Origin: Ochrobactrum sp. BTU1
Lineage (GTDB): Bacteria; Pseudomonadota; Alphaproteobacteria; Rhizobiales; Rhizobiaceae
Length of the DNA stretch: 64,000 nt
Reading direction: 5' to 3'
NCBI GenBank assembly: GCA_018798825.1
Contig: CP076355.1
Location: 271,001-335,000, forward strand
Shown here: positions 37,074-45,821 of the stretch, one piece after another
How positions within the stretch are numbered: the stretch's first letter is position 1
Layout: each line of letters opens with the position of its first letter
Translations under genes and position numbers: made by a program
The notes under the pieces: model-generated
What the model was told of the DNA's origin: nothing
The model's input: only the letters and a program-made list of their open reading frames with translations
Database searches by the model: none

Positions 37074-37807
37074 AGAAAATTTTCGCCCTGAGTGGCTTGC
37101 TGACGTTGGTCTTTATTTCTGTTGCCCATGCACAAGCCTTGTCACTGGATAGTCTTCTTCCAGCCGGAAGTGGTGCAGCCAGCGGACAGATTGTTCAGCT
37201 GTTTGGCATTCTGACGGTTCTGTCGGTGGCGCCCGGCTTGCTGATCATGGTCACAAGCTTCACCCGTTTTGCCATTGCATTCTCGCTTTTGCGCTCGGGG
37301 CTTGGGCTTCAGACGGCTCCTGCAAGCATGGTGATGATCTCGCTGGCTTTATTCATGACCTTCTATGTCATGGCACCAGTGTTTGATCGTGCCTGGAACA
37401 ATGGCTTGCAGCCTTTGATGCGCAATGAGATCACGCAGGACGTGGCATTTCGTGAAATTTCGAATCCATTTCGGGAATTTATGATGCGCGAAGTGCGCGA
37501 CAAGGACTTACGCCTGTTTGAAGATCTAGCAGATCCGGCATTTCGCACGGGTGAAGACGGCATTGTTGATTTCCGCGTGTTGGTTCCGGCCTTCATGATT
37601 TCTGAATTACGACGTGGTTTTGAAATCGGCTTCCTGATCGTTCTGCCGTTTCTGGTGATCGATTTAGTGGTGGCGACGCTCACCATGTCGATGGGTATGA
37701 TGATGTTGCCGCCGACCGTGATATCCCTGCCGTTCAAAATACTATTTTTCGTGCTGATCGATGGCTGGAATATCTTGGTCGGAAGCCTGATACGATCATT
37801 CTCCTAA
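37070..37807 (+). CDS. fliP: Flagellar export gate protein FliP
   Basis: 245 residues with a cleavable signal (to about AHAQA) and four membrane segments. FTRFAIAFSLLRSGLGLQTAPASMVMISLALFMTFYVM and FMISELRRGFEIGFLIVLPFLVIDLVVATLTMSMGMMMLPPTVISLPFKILFFVLIDGW are strongly conserved. It is part of the FliPQR core, and last in the flgB operon. Confidence 0.97.
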   Translation: MKKIFALSGLLTLVFISVAHAQALSLDSLLPAGSGAASGQIVQLFGILTVLSVAPGLLIMVTSFTRFAIAFSLLRSGLGLQTAPASMVMISLALFMTFYVMAPVFDRAWNNGLQPLMRNEITQDVAFREISNPFREFMMREVRDKDLRLFEDLADPAFRTGEDGIVDFRVLVPAFMISELRRGFEIGFLIVLPFLVIDLVVATLTMSMGMMMLPPTVISLPFKILFFVLIDGWNILVGSLIRSFS

Positions 37808-37849
37808 GTCGACGGGTGCCAAATCAATAGCTTGTTAGGCATTTCTAAC

Positions 37850-37917
37850 AAAAGTGCGAAGCGGCTTTGTGTGGGATAATGCGCCAAAAAAATGGGTTTA
37901 GAGCGGTACCAACGTTT
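37850..37917 (-). repeat. Dispersed intergenic repeat, reversed copy
   Basis: Its reverse complement reads GGCGCATTATCCCACACAAA then GCCGCTTCGCACTTTTG, matching the arm of the copy at 8239-8302 with several changes. It ends in ACCGCTCTA, like that copy's hairpin. Confidence 0.75.
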
Positions 37918-37999
37918 CCATTTTAACTGGACTGCAATACGCCTCCCAAGGAGGTGGCATCCTCCAAAATGAAGGTTCATTAAAAACGATCGCATTATA

Positions 38000-38014
38000 T
38001 TAATATATTCTTAA
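38000..38014 (+). promoter_or_regulatory. CtrA-type box upstream of fliC
   Basis: TTAA at 38000-38003 and TTAA at 38011-38014 (followed by C) separated by exactly seven bases, matching the alphaproteobacterial CtrA consensus TTAA-N7-TTAAC. It lies 10 bp before a -10-like TATAGT. The site is in an AT-rich stretch, so a chance match is possible. Confidence 0.5.
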
Positions 38015-38147
38015 CAATTGGATTATAGTGCTACTAGCCATAGTAGGTCCCACGCGTTTCGTGGTGACAGGCATGATGCCGCTCTCCTATGCCGGTAATT
38101 TTCAATCCGGCCTGTCCCTCAAGTTTGTTTTCCCAAGGGGCAATTCA

Positions 38148-39035
38148 ATGTCTAGCATTCTTACTAACTCTTCAGCTCTTACCGCTCTTCAGACCCTTTC
38201 CTCGACCAACAAGTCGCTGGAAACCACGCAGAACCGTATTTCGACCGGCTTGCGCATCGGTGAAGCTGCTGACAATGCATCTTACTGGTCGATTGCAACC
38301 TCGATGAAGTCCGACAACAAGGCCAATTCGGCTGTTCAGGACGCTCTTGGCCTCGGTGCCGGCAAGGTCGACACTGCATATACTGCAATCAACGACATCA
38401 AGGACCAGGTTGACAAGATGAAGTCGCTTCTGGTTAGCGCTCAGGGCGCCAGCCAGGAAGACCAGAAGAAGGTCGCGACCGAACTGAAAGCAATCCAGTC
38501 GCAGATCAAGTCGTCTGCCAGCAACGCGAACTACGCTGGTTCGAACCTGCTCGTGAACGACGCCGCTGCAACTTCGGACCTTAAGGTTGTTGCATCGTAC
38601 AACCGTACCGGCACCACCGTAACGATCGATACCGTTGACGTTGCTGCTGCTGACGTACAGGTTTTTGCTGACGCTGCAGGCACCGGCGGTATCGCTGGCG
38701 GTCTTGTTGCCGATACGTTCTTCGACCCATCCACAGCAAAGCTTGACGACGCTGCAATCAAGACTGCTCTGGAATCGGTTGAAACCGCTCTGGACAAGCT
38801 CACCACCGGTGCAGCCTCGCTCGGTGCTGCAAAGGCACGTATCGACACCCAGAAGAGCTTCATTTCCAAGCTCAGCGACTCGGTTGAAAAGGGCGTTGGT
38901 ACGCTCGTTGACGCCGACATGAACAAGGAATCGGCTCGTTTGTCGGCTCTGCAGGTTCAGCAGCAGCTGGGCGTTCAGGCTCTCTCGATCGCTAACTCGT
39001 CGAGCCAGTCAATCCTGTCGCTGTTCCGCGGCTAA
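38148..39035 (+). CDS. fliC: Flagellin FliC
   Basis: 295 residues, a short flagellin. The N-terminal core is MSSILTNSSALTALQTLSSTNKSLETTQNRISTGLRIGEAADNASYWSIATSMKSDNKANSAVQDALGL-like. The C-terminal core is MNKESARLSALQVQQQLGVQALSIANSSSQSILSLFRG. The central part is brief, so outer filament domains are small, as in rhizobia and Brucella. It is a single copy in this window. It has its own long upstream region and strong terminator, as expected for the most abundant flagellar protein; FlaF and FlbT (51023, 51369) probably tune it. Confidence 0.97.
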   Translation: MSSILTNSSALTALQTLSSTNKSLETTQNRISTGLRIGEAADNASYWSIATSMKSDNKANSAVQDALGLGAGKVDTAYTAINDIKDQVDKMKSLLVSAQGASQEDQKKVATELKAIQSQIKSSASNANYAGSNLLVNDAAATSDLKVVASYNRTGTTVTIDTVDVAAADVQVFADAAGTGGIAGGLVADTFFDPSTAKLDDAAIKTALESVETALDKLTTGAASLGAAKARIDTQKSFISKLSDSVEKGVGTLVDADMNKESARLSALQVQQQLGVQALSIANSSSQSILSLFRG

Positions 39036-39065
39036 TCATTTAGCTGATACAGTTGATACTTCGAG

Positions 39066-39089
39066 GGGCGTGGAATTTATTCCGCGCCC
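39066..39089 (+). terminator. fliC terminator
   Basis: GGGCGTGGAA and TTCCGCGCCC form a 10-bp stem with one G-U pair around TTTA, followed by TTCTTCTTTT. It lies 30 bases after the flagellin stop. Confidence 0.88.
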
Positions 39090-39132
39090 TTCTTCTTTTC
39101 TAAAAAGCTACTTCTTCAGTCATGTCGACACT

Positions 39133-39154
39133 TTCGCGCAAGCTTCGCGATCTA
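39133..39154 (+). promoter_or_regulatory. CAAGC-type 11-bp repeat motif upstream of fliF
   Basis: TTCGCGCAAGC followed by TTCGCGATCTA: the hexamer TTCGCG repeats exactly 11 bp apart. In Brucella the fliF promoter is the reported target of FtcR, so this copy best links the motif to that regulator (inference). It ends 16 bp before ATG 39171 and 31 bp before ATG 39186. Confidence 0.65.
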
Positions 39155-39170
39155 TTTTGTTCGCATCAGG

Positions 39171-40919
39171 ATGGCGGTGGTATCGATGCAGCAAAATTTC
39201 CAGCAATTACTCCAACAGCTTAAGGGAACGCTCGGCAAGCTTGGCGCGCGAAAACTTATTGCGCTCGGACTTGTCGGGGCTGCATTGATGGGCGCTATTC
39301 TTTATACGAGCGTCTATCTGAGTCGCCCCTCCTATGAGACACTTTATGTCGGCCTTTCGCGCGATGACGTGAATCGTATGGGTTTGGCGCTCGGTGAAGC
39401 GGGCATCGCTTTCGACGTAAAGTCTGACGGTTCATCGATCCTTGTTCCTGTCGGCAAGGCAGAACAGGCGCGTATGTATCTGGCTGAAAAAGGTCTGCCG
39501 ACGTCAAATAACGCCGGTTACGAGCTTTTCGACAATATGGGCTCGCTTGGCTTGACGTCGTTTATGCAGGAAATCACACATGTTCGTGCGCTTGAAGGTG
39601 AGATCGCCCGCACCATTCAGGCCATTCGAGGCGTCAAAGCTGCACGTGTCCACATCGTCATGGCCGAAAAAGGCTCGTTCCGTCGCGGTGACCAGAAGCC
39701 GTCTGCCTCGGTTGTGATCCGTGCTGAAGGCGGGTTTGCCGCTGAATCCGCACAGTCGATCCGCCAACTGGTTGCAGCCGCCGTACCATCGCTTGATGCT
39801 TCGTCCATTACGGTTCTCGATACCAATGGTCGTCTGCTCGCTTCGGCCGGGGAAGCTGCGAATGGTGCTGCTCTTCTGACTGCGTCGCTTGAACAGCAAG
39901 TGGCTGGCAATGTGGATGAGAGCATCCGCAAGGCGCTTGCTCCATATCTCGGTGTTGGTCACTTTCAGAGCAGTGTTCAGGCAACGCTTGATACCGACCG
40001 CCGTCAGACCAACGAAACTCAGTTCGATCCTGAATCGCGTGTTGAACGTTCTGTTCGTGTTGTTCGCGAAAGCGGGGACTCCCGCAACGCACGCAATGAC
40101 AATGCCACCGGCGTTGAGCAGAATATTCCGCAAGAAGAAATTCAGAACCGCAACGGCGAAAGCTCGTCTGAAAAGACCGATCGCCGCGAAGAACTCACTA
40201 ATTACGAAATGAACACCAAGACGGTGTCCACAGTCAGCGATGGCTACACCATCAAACGTCTGTCGATTGCCGTCGTTATCGATCAGGCGCGTCTGCTTGA
40301 AACGGCGGGCACCACGCCGCCTCCTGCAGATTTCGTCGATCAGCAGATCTTGAGAATCCGCGACCTCGTTGCAACGGCCGCCGGTCTCAATGCCGACCGT
40401 GGGGATGTGATCAACGTAACGGCTGTCAACTTTCTCAGCCCTGCTGGCGCGGATATGGAGCCGGTTTCCACGCCATGGTCCGAGCAGCTGATGCGTCAGA
40501 GTGGTTCTTACGTCAATGCGTTGGCAATTCTTGCTGCCGTTGCGTTCCTGATCTGGTTTGGTGTTCGTCCTTTGCTCCGCGATCAGAACGCAAAGCCATC
40601 CGGAACAGAAGTTGCGCTGCGTCAACCGGCTGATGTCGCTGTGCCAAACTTTGTTGGTGATGCACAGCAGGCCATCGCCGGTGAGGGCGCTAAGGCAGTG
40701 ATCGGTGGACCAGAAGCCTATGCTGATCAGATGAAGACGAGCCTTAGCGACCTGCGTCAGCGTATGCGTATGCCTGCTAAGCTACGTCTCGAACAGATGA
40801 TTGAGATGGATGAAGAGCGCGTCGCTGCAGTTCTCAAGCAATGGATCCACGAAACCGCTATCAAGCAGGATGCAGCATCAAACCAGCGATCTGTAATGCC
40901 GGAGCTCGAGGCTGCCTGA
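39171..40919 (+). CDS. fliF: Flagellar MS-ring protein FliF
   Basis: 582 residues with a membrane segment at each end (about 29-50 and 442-462) and a large periplasmic ring-building region (YVGLSRDDVNRMGLALGEAGIAFDVKSDGSSILVP, RALEGEIARTIQAIRGVKAARVHIVMAEK). The C-terminal tail (EEMIEMDEERVAAVLKQWIH-like) binds FliG. ATG 39171 is annotated; ATG 39186 (MQQNFQQLL) has a better GGTGG site. The latter would leave more room for the upstream motif, so it may be the true start. First gene of an operon reaching the transglycosylase. Confidence 0.95.
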   Translation: MAVVSMQQNFQQLLQQLKGTLGKLGARKLIALGLVGAALMGAILYTSVYLSRPSYETLYVGLSRDDVNRMGLALGEAGIAFDVKSDGSSILVPVGKAEQARMYLAEKGLPTSNNAGYELFDNMGSLGLTSFMQEITHVRALEGEIARTIQAIRGVKAARVHIVMAEKGSFRRGDQKPSASVVIRAEGGFAAESAQSIRQLVAAAVPSLDASSITVLDTNGRLLASAGEAANGAALLTASLEQQVAGNVDESIRKALAPYLGVGHFQSSVQATLDTDRRQTNETQFDPESRVERSVRVVRESGDSRNARNDNATGVEQNIPQEEIQNRNGESSSEKTDRREELTNYEMNTKTVSTVSDGYTIKRLSIAVVIDQARLLETAGTTPPPADFVDQQILRIRDLVATAAGLNADRGDVINVTAVNFLSPAGADMEPVSTPWSEQLMRQSGSYVNALAILAAVAFLIWFGVRPLLRDQNAKPSGTEVALRQPADVAVPNFVGDAQQAIAGEGAKAVIGGPEAYADQMKTSLSDLRQRMRMPAKLRLEQMIEMDEERVAAVLKQWIHETAIKQDAASNQRSVMPELEAA

Positions 40920-40921
40920 TT

Positions 40922-41614
40922 ATGAGCACGCTCGCACTCAGCCGCTACCTTCCTGATTTCTCGACGCATCGTATCGCCGACGAAGCGGTCGAAATCATTG
41001 CGGCCCCCGCACAGCCGCAACCTTTGTCGGAGCGCTTGCAGCACACCGATCTGCAAATAGAAGCTTCAGAGAAGCCTCTATTTGCAGAGCAGGAGGAAGT
41101 CGCATGCATTATCGCGATTGAAGAGGAAAAGCGGGCTGCATTTGAGGCCGGTCGCGAAGACGGTCACAAGGAGGCAGAAGCGCTTTACGAAGCCGAGAAG
41201 ACCAGATTGCTGCGTGAGCATGAAGCGGACGTTGAAGCATTGCGTGCGAGTTTCTCTCGTGAGCAGGCCAATCTCCTGGCGGGTGCTTTGACGGAAGCTG
41301 TGAGCGAGCTTGAACAATCCATATCGGCGCAGATTGCCGAGGCTCTGGCACCGTTGCTGGTAGCCAGAATCGAACAGGACGCAATTGCCGGTTTCGCGCA
41401 GCGGATCAGCAAGCTGGCTCTGGAAGGAGAAGCGCCTGAAATCTTCGGTCCAGCGCATCTGCTTGAGCCGCTCAAGGATCATGCCGACCTTCTGCCACCT
41501 GGATGTCGTTATACTGAGAACGCATCCAGCGAACTCTCATTTTCCTTTGGCGATCGTGTGCTTGAAACACGCGTCGCGCCAGTTCTGGAAGAACTAAGGG
41601 AAGCTACCAGATGA
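40922..41614 (+). CDS. FliH-like protein (putative FliI regulator)
   Basis: 230 residues from ATG 40922 (MSTLALSRYLPDFSTHRI), three bases after fliF. The middle is a long charged coiled coil (EEEKRAAFEAGREDGHKEAEALYEAEKTRLLREHEADVEALRASF). This is the A/G-xxx-G-type helix of FliH, followed by a globular end resembling the V/A-ATPase E-subunit fold. The position in an export/motor operon and the lack of any other fliH in the window support FliH. Sequence similarity to classic FliH is weak by eye. Overlaps motB by four bases. Confidence 0.7.
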   Translation: MSTLALSRYLPDFSTHRIADEAVEIIAAPAQPQPLSERLQHTDLQIEASEKPLFAEQEEVACIIAIEEEKRAAFEAGREDGHKEAEALYEAEKTRLLREHEADVEALRASFSREQANLLAGALTEAVSELEQSISAQIAEALAPLLVARIEQDAIAGFAQRISKLALEGEAPEIFGPAHLLEPLKDHADLLPPGCRYTENASSELSFSFGDRVLETRVAPVLEELREATR

Positions 41615-42735
41615 GCATTGATCCGGAGACCAAGCGCGAAATCATAATTGTCCGCCGTGGCAAGAACGATGATCATGATGGTCATCATGGCGGCGTTTGG
41701 AAGATCGCTTACGCCGACTTCATGACGGCGATGATGGCGTTCTTCCTGGTCATGTGGCTCATCAATGCCGCCAACGAAGAAAGCAAAGCGGCTGTCGCCA
41801 GTTACTTCAATCCCGTTAAGCTGATGGACCGTCATTCAAGTCCCAAGGGCGTGCAGGACATTGACGAACAGAACGGCAAAGTTCGCTTCGAGAGCGACAC
41901 GCAGATCGAAAACGGCACCAAGGTTATCAACGATAACGCTGCTTCTCCGCCCATTGAGCAGGAAGAAAGCCGCATGTTCCGCGAGCCATACGCTGTGTTG
42001 TCGGAACTTGCGCATGAAACTGGCGTTTTACAGAACCAGTCCGCAAAAGGCGATGGCGGCAGCGCACAGGCTGGCACCCAGACAGGCAGTGACGGCGGCG
42101 ATGCCTATCGAGATCCTTTCAGTCCCGATTACTGGTCGAACAGGGCTGCGGAAGAACTGACGCCGCCGGAAGCTGCTCCGGCTACGCCGCCACAACAGAC
42201 AGCGGAAGCCAAAGCCAAGTCAAAAGCCGAAGGGGCTGAAAAGCCAGTAGGAGCCCAGGAAAAACTGATTTCTGATTTGAAGAAGGCAGCGGAGGGAAAT
42301 ACGACGACGGATGACGGCAAAGCGGCACAGGCTGAACCTATGCCGGACGTTACAGTCGTCCCGGTCGATGGCGGTGTCATGATTCAGCTGACCGACAAAG
42401 TCGACTTCGGCATGTTCACGATTGGCTCCGCCAAGCCGGATGCGCGCGTTGTGCAAATGCTTGAACGCATTGCACAGGTTATCGCGCGGCAGTCGGGTGA
42501 CGTTATCATCAGCGGCCACACTGACGCGCGACCCTTCAAGAGTGCAAACTACGACAATTGGCGTTTGTCTTCGGCGCGTGCGCAGATGGCCTATTATATG
42601 CTGGTGCGTGGCGGGCTTGATGAAAAGCGTGTTCTGAGAGTTGAAGGCTATGCCGACCGCCAACCGAAGAATGCTTCCGATCCAAATGCCGCCGAGAATC
42701 GCCGCATCGACATCTTCCTCAAGTCCAATCCATGA
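41611..42735 (+). CDS. motB: Flagellar stator protein MotB
   Basis: 374 residues. The single membrane segment holds the proton-carrying aspartate (WKIAYADFMTAMMAFFLVMWLINA, Asp about residue 36). A long charged linker of about 170 residues follows, then an OmpA-like peptidoglycan-binding domain (VIISGHTDARPFKSANYDNWRLSSARAQMAYYMLV..RVLRVEGYADRQP). The linker is longer than in enteric MotB, as is usual in rhizobia. ATGA overlaps couple it to its neighbours. Confidence 0.97.
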   Translation: MSIDPETKREIIIVRRGKNDDHDGHHGGVWKIAYADFMTAMMAFFLVMWLINAANEESKAAVASYFNPVKLMDRHSSPKGVQDIDEQNGKVRFESDTQIENGTKVINDNAASPPIEQEESRMFREPYAVLSELAHETGVLQNQSAKGDGGSAQAGTQTGSDGGDAYRDPFSPDYWSNRAAEELTPPEAAPATPPQQTAEAKAKSKAEGAEKPVGAQEKLISDLKKAAEGNTTTDDGKAAQAEPMPDVTVVPVDGGVMIQLTDKVDFGMFTIGSAKPDARVVQMLERIAQVIARQSGDVIISGHTDARPFKSANYDNWRLSSARAQMAYYMLVRGGLDEKRVLRVEGYADRQPKNASDPNAAENRRIDIFLKSNP

Positions 42736-44036
42736 AGAAATTGGTAATGCGCGCACTGCTCGTACTTGTTGCAAGCCTTCCGCTGGCAAGCGGAGGTGTG
42801 GTGTCGTATGCGCAGACGCAAGCAGCAGACGAGCCACGCAGCCTGCCGGTGCTTGAACCCTATAAGCTTGTCCGCTCGCTGCGTATGTTGCAGGATCAGC
42901 TGGTTTCCGGAAAGCCAGAAGCTGTTGTTATGCTCAACAGGCTGTTGATTTTTGTGAGTGCTGATATGGAACGCGCTCCAAAAGAGTTTTGGGACAAGCC
43001 TGAGAATATTTATGCGGCCATCATCTATCTGTTTAACGGTGGTAACCCTGATGCTGTGAGAAAAGTGCTTGCTGGTTTTGATGGCAAGACTGTTCCGCCA
43101 GAGCTCGTCAAAGGTGCGCTTGCCTACGCATCGGGTCAGAATATTGAGGTGGTGAAGCTGTTCTCAATGCCGCTGTCACCACAGCTGCCAGCCGAGCTAC
43201 GCTCTTCCATCGTGTTAGTAACAGCTAGCCAGATGACGGCTTTTGATCCGGCAACAGCACTTCTGCGTCTTGATCAGGTGCGGCTCGATAGTCCGGGTAC
43301 GCTTTTTGAAGAAGCGGCTATTCGTCGTTCGATGCCGATTGCCGCCAAGCTCGGTGATGCAGACAAGATTAGAATGTTGTCACGCAATTACCTTCAACGC
43401 TTCCCGCGCTCTCCCTATATGAGGGATTTTATGAAGCAATTTGTGGACGCGGCGTTGAAACTCAATGACCGCATCGGCAATGCCGAACTGGTCAAGCTGA
43501 TCGGTACAGCTGATACGGTCATGCAATATTCACTTTATCTGCAAATTGCTCGCGGCGCTCTGGTGGATGGGCAGACAGATCGCGCTCGCTTCATGTCGGC
43601 TGAGGCAAGAAAGCTAGCCGACCATCTGAAAGCTGATCCGAGCAGAGCCAATCTTTATGCAGCGGCAAGTGATGTTGCTTCGGATTCCGCCAAAGATGCA
43701 TTGCGTGAATTGTCTCAGATTTCGCCTGATCGTCTGCAGGAACGTGACAGGCAGCTTCTACAGGCGGCCGAAGCTGTAGGATCGTTGGTGACGCGCAAGC
43801 CTCCCGTTGAGAGCATTGCAAAGCCAGCCAGAAGCGAAACTGACATTCCGGCAATGCCGATTGCTGACGGTGATGAGGCGCCCGCCGTGGCCAAGGCGCC
43901 AGAGACCGCTTCTCCTGCTGCCCGATGGAAGCCATCCCAGGCTGCAAAACCGGAAGATGATGTGCAGAAGACCATGGATGATGCGCGGCGCAAGCTTGCG
44001 GAAATTGATGCCTTGCTAGGAAAGACTATTCAATGA
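42732..44036 (+). CDS. motC: Periplasmic motility protein MotC
   Basis: 434 residues with a signal peptide (about 1-28, to SYAQTQA), then an all-helical region (YKLVRSLRMLQDQLVSGKPEAVVMLNRLLIFVSADMERAPKEFWDKPENIYAAIIYLFNGGNPDAVRKVL) and a variable pro/ala-rich tail. The same gene follows motB in Sinorhizobium, where MotC is needed for motor function and is stabilised by MotE. Overlaps motB and fliK by four bases each. Confidence 0.94.
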   Translation: MKKLVMRALLVLVASLPLASGGVVSYAQTQAADEPRSLPVLEPYKLVRSLRMLQDQLVSGKPEAVVMLNRLLIFVSADMERAPKEFWDKPENIYAAIIYLFNGGNPDAVRKVLAGFDGKTVPPELVKGALAYASGQNIEVVKLFSMPLSPQLPAELRSSIVLVTASQMTAFDPATALLRLDQVRLDSPGTLFEEAAIRRSMPIAAKLGDADKIRMLSRNYLQRFPRSPYMRDFMKQFVDAALKLNDRIGNAELVKLIGTADTVMQYSLYLQIARGALVDGQTDRARFMSAEARKLADHLKADPSRANLYAAASDVASDSAKDALRELSQISPDRLQERDRQLLQAAEAVGSLVTRKPPVESIAKPARSETDIPAMPIADGDEAPAVAKAPETASPAARWKPSQAAKPEDDVQKTMDDARRKLAEIDALLGKTIQ

Positions 44037-45310
44037 GCGTAGATCTTTTGCTCACTACGGCTGGAAGACTGGCTTCACTTGCCAGGAGTACAGGCGCCCA
44101 ACAGGGCGCTGTGGCAAAAGCCAACCGCGAAAATCAGGAACAGTCTGAATCGGACAAACTGTTTGGCGCATTGCTGGAAAAGTCTCAAAACAAGCTATCG
44201 CTTGAAGGCGAACAGAAGGATGAGACGCAGTCGGAAGATAGCGACAGAGCTGATCAGGATACGCCCGTTCAATCTTCGGCCTATGGTGTGTCGCAGAACC
44301 TGCTTGCACTTGCTGTAGGGTTCAGCAATCCGAAAGAAGACGACCAGCCAGCTGCACCTAATACTGCTACCCAGCCGTCGATAGATGTATCGGCGCTGGC
44401 AGATACCAAAGAGGCTGCAGACCTTGCACTGACGGCTGCAGTTGCCGATGGCCTGCCTATGCCTGATGCAGAGCCAAAGAAGGATCAGAAGGAAAACGTT
44501 CAGGCAAATAAGCAGACGCAAGCAACAGCCGATCCCAGGGGGGCGGCAAAGCCTGAAAATTTGTTCACTCACACTCGACCTGCTGCAACTCAAGATCAGC
44601 AGACTGACAGCGCCACAGACGGCTCTTCTGCACTGCCCAAGCCTGAGCTTTCACTTCAGTCCAGCAATGCTGCAGAAGCTGATCGTCCAAATGTTCAGCC
44701 GCAGCAGCAAACCGGGAAGTCTGCACCTGCAGACTATGTAAAGGCCCCTGCATCAACTACGCCAACGGCTGCAGCACGCATCGCGGATATCCAAGTCCTC
44801 TCTGAACGCAGCTTTGGTGCTGTGAAGACTTTGCAGATCAGGCTCGACCCGATTGAGCTTGGCAGGGTGACCGCTCGTATTCGTCTGGTTGCTGACAGTG
44901 TGGAAGTGCATCTGGTTGCTGACAAAGCAAATGCTGCCGACGCGCTGGCTGCCGATCGTTCAATGATCGAAAAAGCTTTGAAAGTCGCAGGCATTACCGA
45001 CGACACGAAAATTTCTGTCACAGTGACTGAACGTGGAGCAGCCAGTGCAGTTCAGCACAGCTCCGCAAGCCAAAGTGCGGGGCACCAACAGGCCAGCTCT
45101 CAACAGCAAGGCCAGCAGACCGCTGACATGCAAAATGGCTCGGATGGCCGGGGAAATTCGCAGGCACAATTTATGGGTGGTGAGGGCAGGCAGAATGGTG
45201 AATCTGGACAGGCAGACAGCAATAATGCACGCACTCGTAGACCGACTGAAGACAATGAACGCGAAATTTCTGGTTTTTCTGGCGGCTGGAATCGCGGCAT
45301 CGTCGTTTAG
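44033..45310 (+). CDS. fliK: Flagellar hook-length control protein FliK (rhizobial MotD)
   Basis: 425 residues, mostly low-complexity, gln/asp/ala-rich (exported ruler part). It has a conserved C-terminal core at about 255-335 (VKTLQIRLDPIELGRVTARIRLVADSVEVHLVADKANAADALAADRSMIEKALKVAG). In rhizobia this gene was first called motD and reassigned as FliK. It signals FlhB to switch export. The 3' end overlaps the next gene in another frame by 56 bp. Confidence 0.9.
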   Translation: MSVDLLLTTAGRLASLARSTGAQQGAVAKANRENQEQSESDKLFGALLEKSQNKLSLEGEQKDETQSEDSDRADQDTPVQSSAYGVSQNLLALAVGFSNPKEDDQPAAPNTATQPSIDVSALADTKEAADLALTAAVADGLPMPDAEPKKDQKENVQANKQTQATADPRGAAKPENLFTHTRPAATQDQQTDSATDGSSALPKPELSLQSSNAAEADRPNVQPQQQTGKSAPADYVKAPASTTPTAAARIADIQVLSERSFGAVKTLQIRLDPIELGRVTARIRLVADSVEVHLVADKANAADALAADRSMIEKALKVAGITDDTKISVTVTERGAASAVQHSSASQSAGHQQASSQQQGQQTADMQNGSDGRGNSQAQFMGGEGRQNGESGQADSNNARTRRPTEDNEREISGFSGGWNRGIVV

Positions 45311-45821
45311 TTTAACAGACGCTAAAGCAGAGAACATTTGCGAACGGGAAATGCATCGAGCTTCCGCCCGCTATGATGTGCCACTCGGTATTCTATATTC
45401 TGTTGGTCTGACAGAAACCGGGCGCAAAAACTCGCTTCAGCCCTATGCGATGAACATTGAAGGAAAGGCTGAGTTTTTCCCATCTCAAGCTGCTGCTTTA
45501 AGGCGTTTCACCCAGGCACACGCGGAAGGTGTAAAACTTATTGATCTGGGCTGTATGCAGATCAACCACTATTATCATTCCAGCGAATTTCCGTCTGTCG
45601 GCGCGATGCTGCAACCAAGCCTTAATGTTGATTATGCAGCGCGCTTCCTAAAGCGTCTGCGTGAGCGCGAAGGCAATTGGACGATGGCAGTAGCGCGTTA
45701 TCATGCAGGTCCGAATAACGATCCTGCACAGAAGCGATATGTGTGTCGTGTGATGGCAAATATGATCGCAACAGGCTTCGGAAATTGGACGCCTCAGGCG
45801 AAAAACTTCTGCGCAGGTTGA
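45255..45821 (+). CDS. Lytic transglycosylase, VirB1/SLT type
   Basis: 188 residues from ATG 45255 (MNAKFLVFLAAGIAASSF): signal peptide to about AKAEN, then an SLT domain. The catalytic Glu lies in YSVGLTETGRKNSLQPYAMN, and the glycosidase markers GCMQINHYYHSS and NWTMAVARYHAGPNN are present. A cysteine pair is likely (ENICERE, YVCRV). The frame extends to 45033 within fliK, but a Met at the signal peptide is right. It cuts peptidoglycan, presumably to let the rod through, since the rod-binding protein at 56379 has no muramidase domain. Confidence 0.9.
   Translation: MNAKFLVFLAAGIAASSFSLTDAKAENICEREMHRASARYDVPLGILYSVGLTETGRKNSLQPYAMNIEGKAEFFPSQAAALRRFTQAHAEGVKLIDLGCMQINHYYHSSEFPSVGAMLQPSLNVDYAARFLKRLREREGNWTMAVARYHAGPNNDPAQKRYVCRVMANMIATGFGNWTPQAKNFCAG

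Larger units (their letters stand above)
37808..38147 (+). promoter_or_regulatory. 340-bp fliP-fliC gap: repeat, CtrA-type site and fliC leader
   Basis: No gene. It holds a reversed copy of the dispersed repeat (37850-37917), a GGAGG / CCTCC inverted pair at about 37948-37967, and TTAATATATTCTTAAC at 38000-38015. A weak -10-like TATAGT lies at 38024-38029. AAGGGG precedes ATG 38148. A frame opening at 38028 would add 40 non-flagellin residues, so I read that part as untranslated leader. Confidence 0.55.

Noticed and set aside
37829..37842. CAAGC-like word on the minus strand before fliC (complement of AGCTTGTTA)
   Set aside because: Wrong orientation, no in-phase second unit, and adjacent to the fliP end, so not counted with the seven flagellar motifs.
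38028..38147. Upstream extension of the flagellin frame
   Set aside because: The added 40 residues do not belong to flagellin N-termini. ATG 38148 has a ribosome site and gives the canonical MSSILTN start.
39504..40625. Open frame of 373 codons on the minus strand
   Set aside because: Antisense to fliF, low-complexity composition and no ribosome site.
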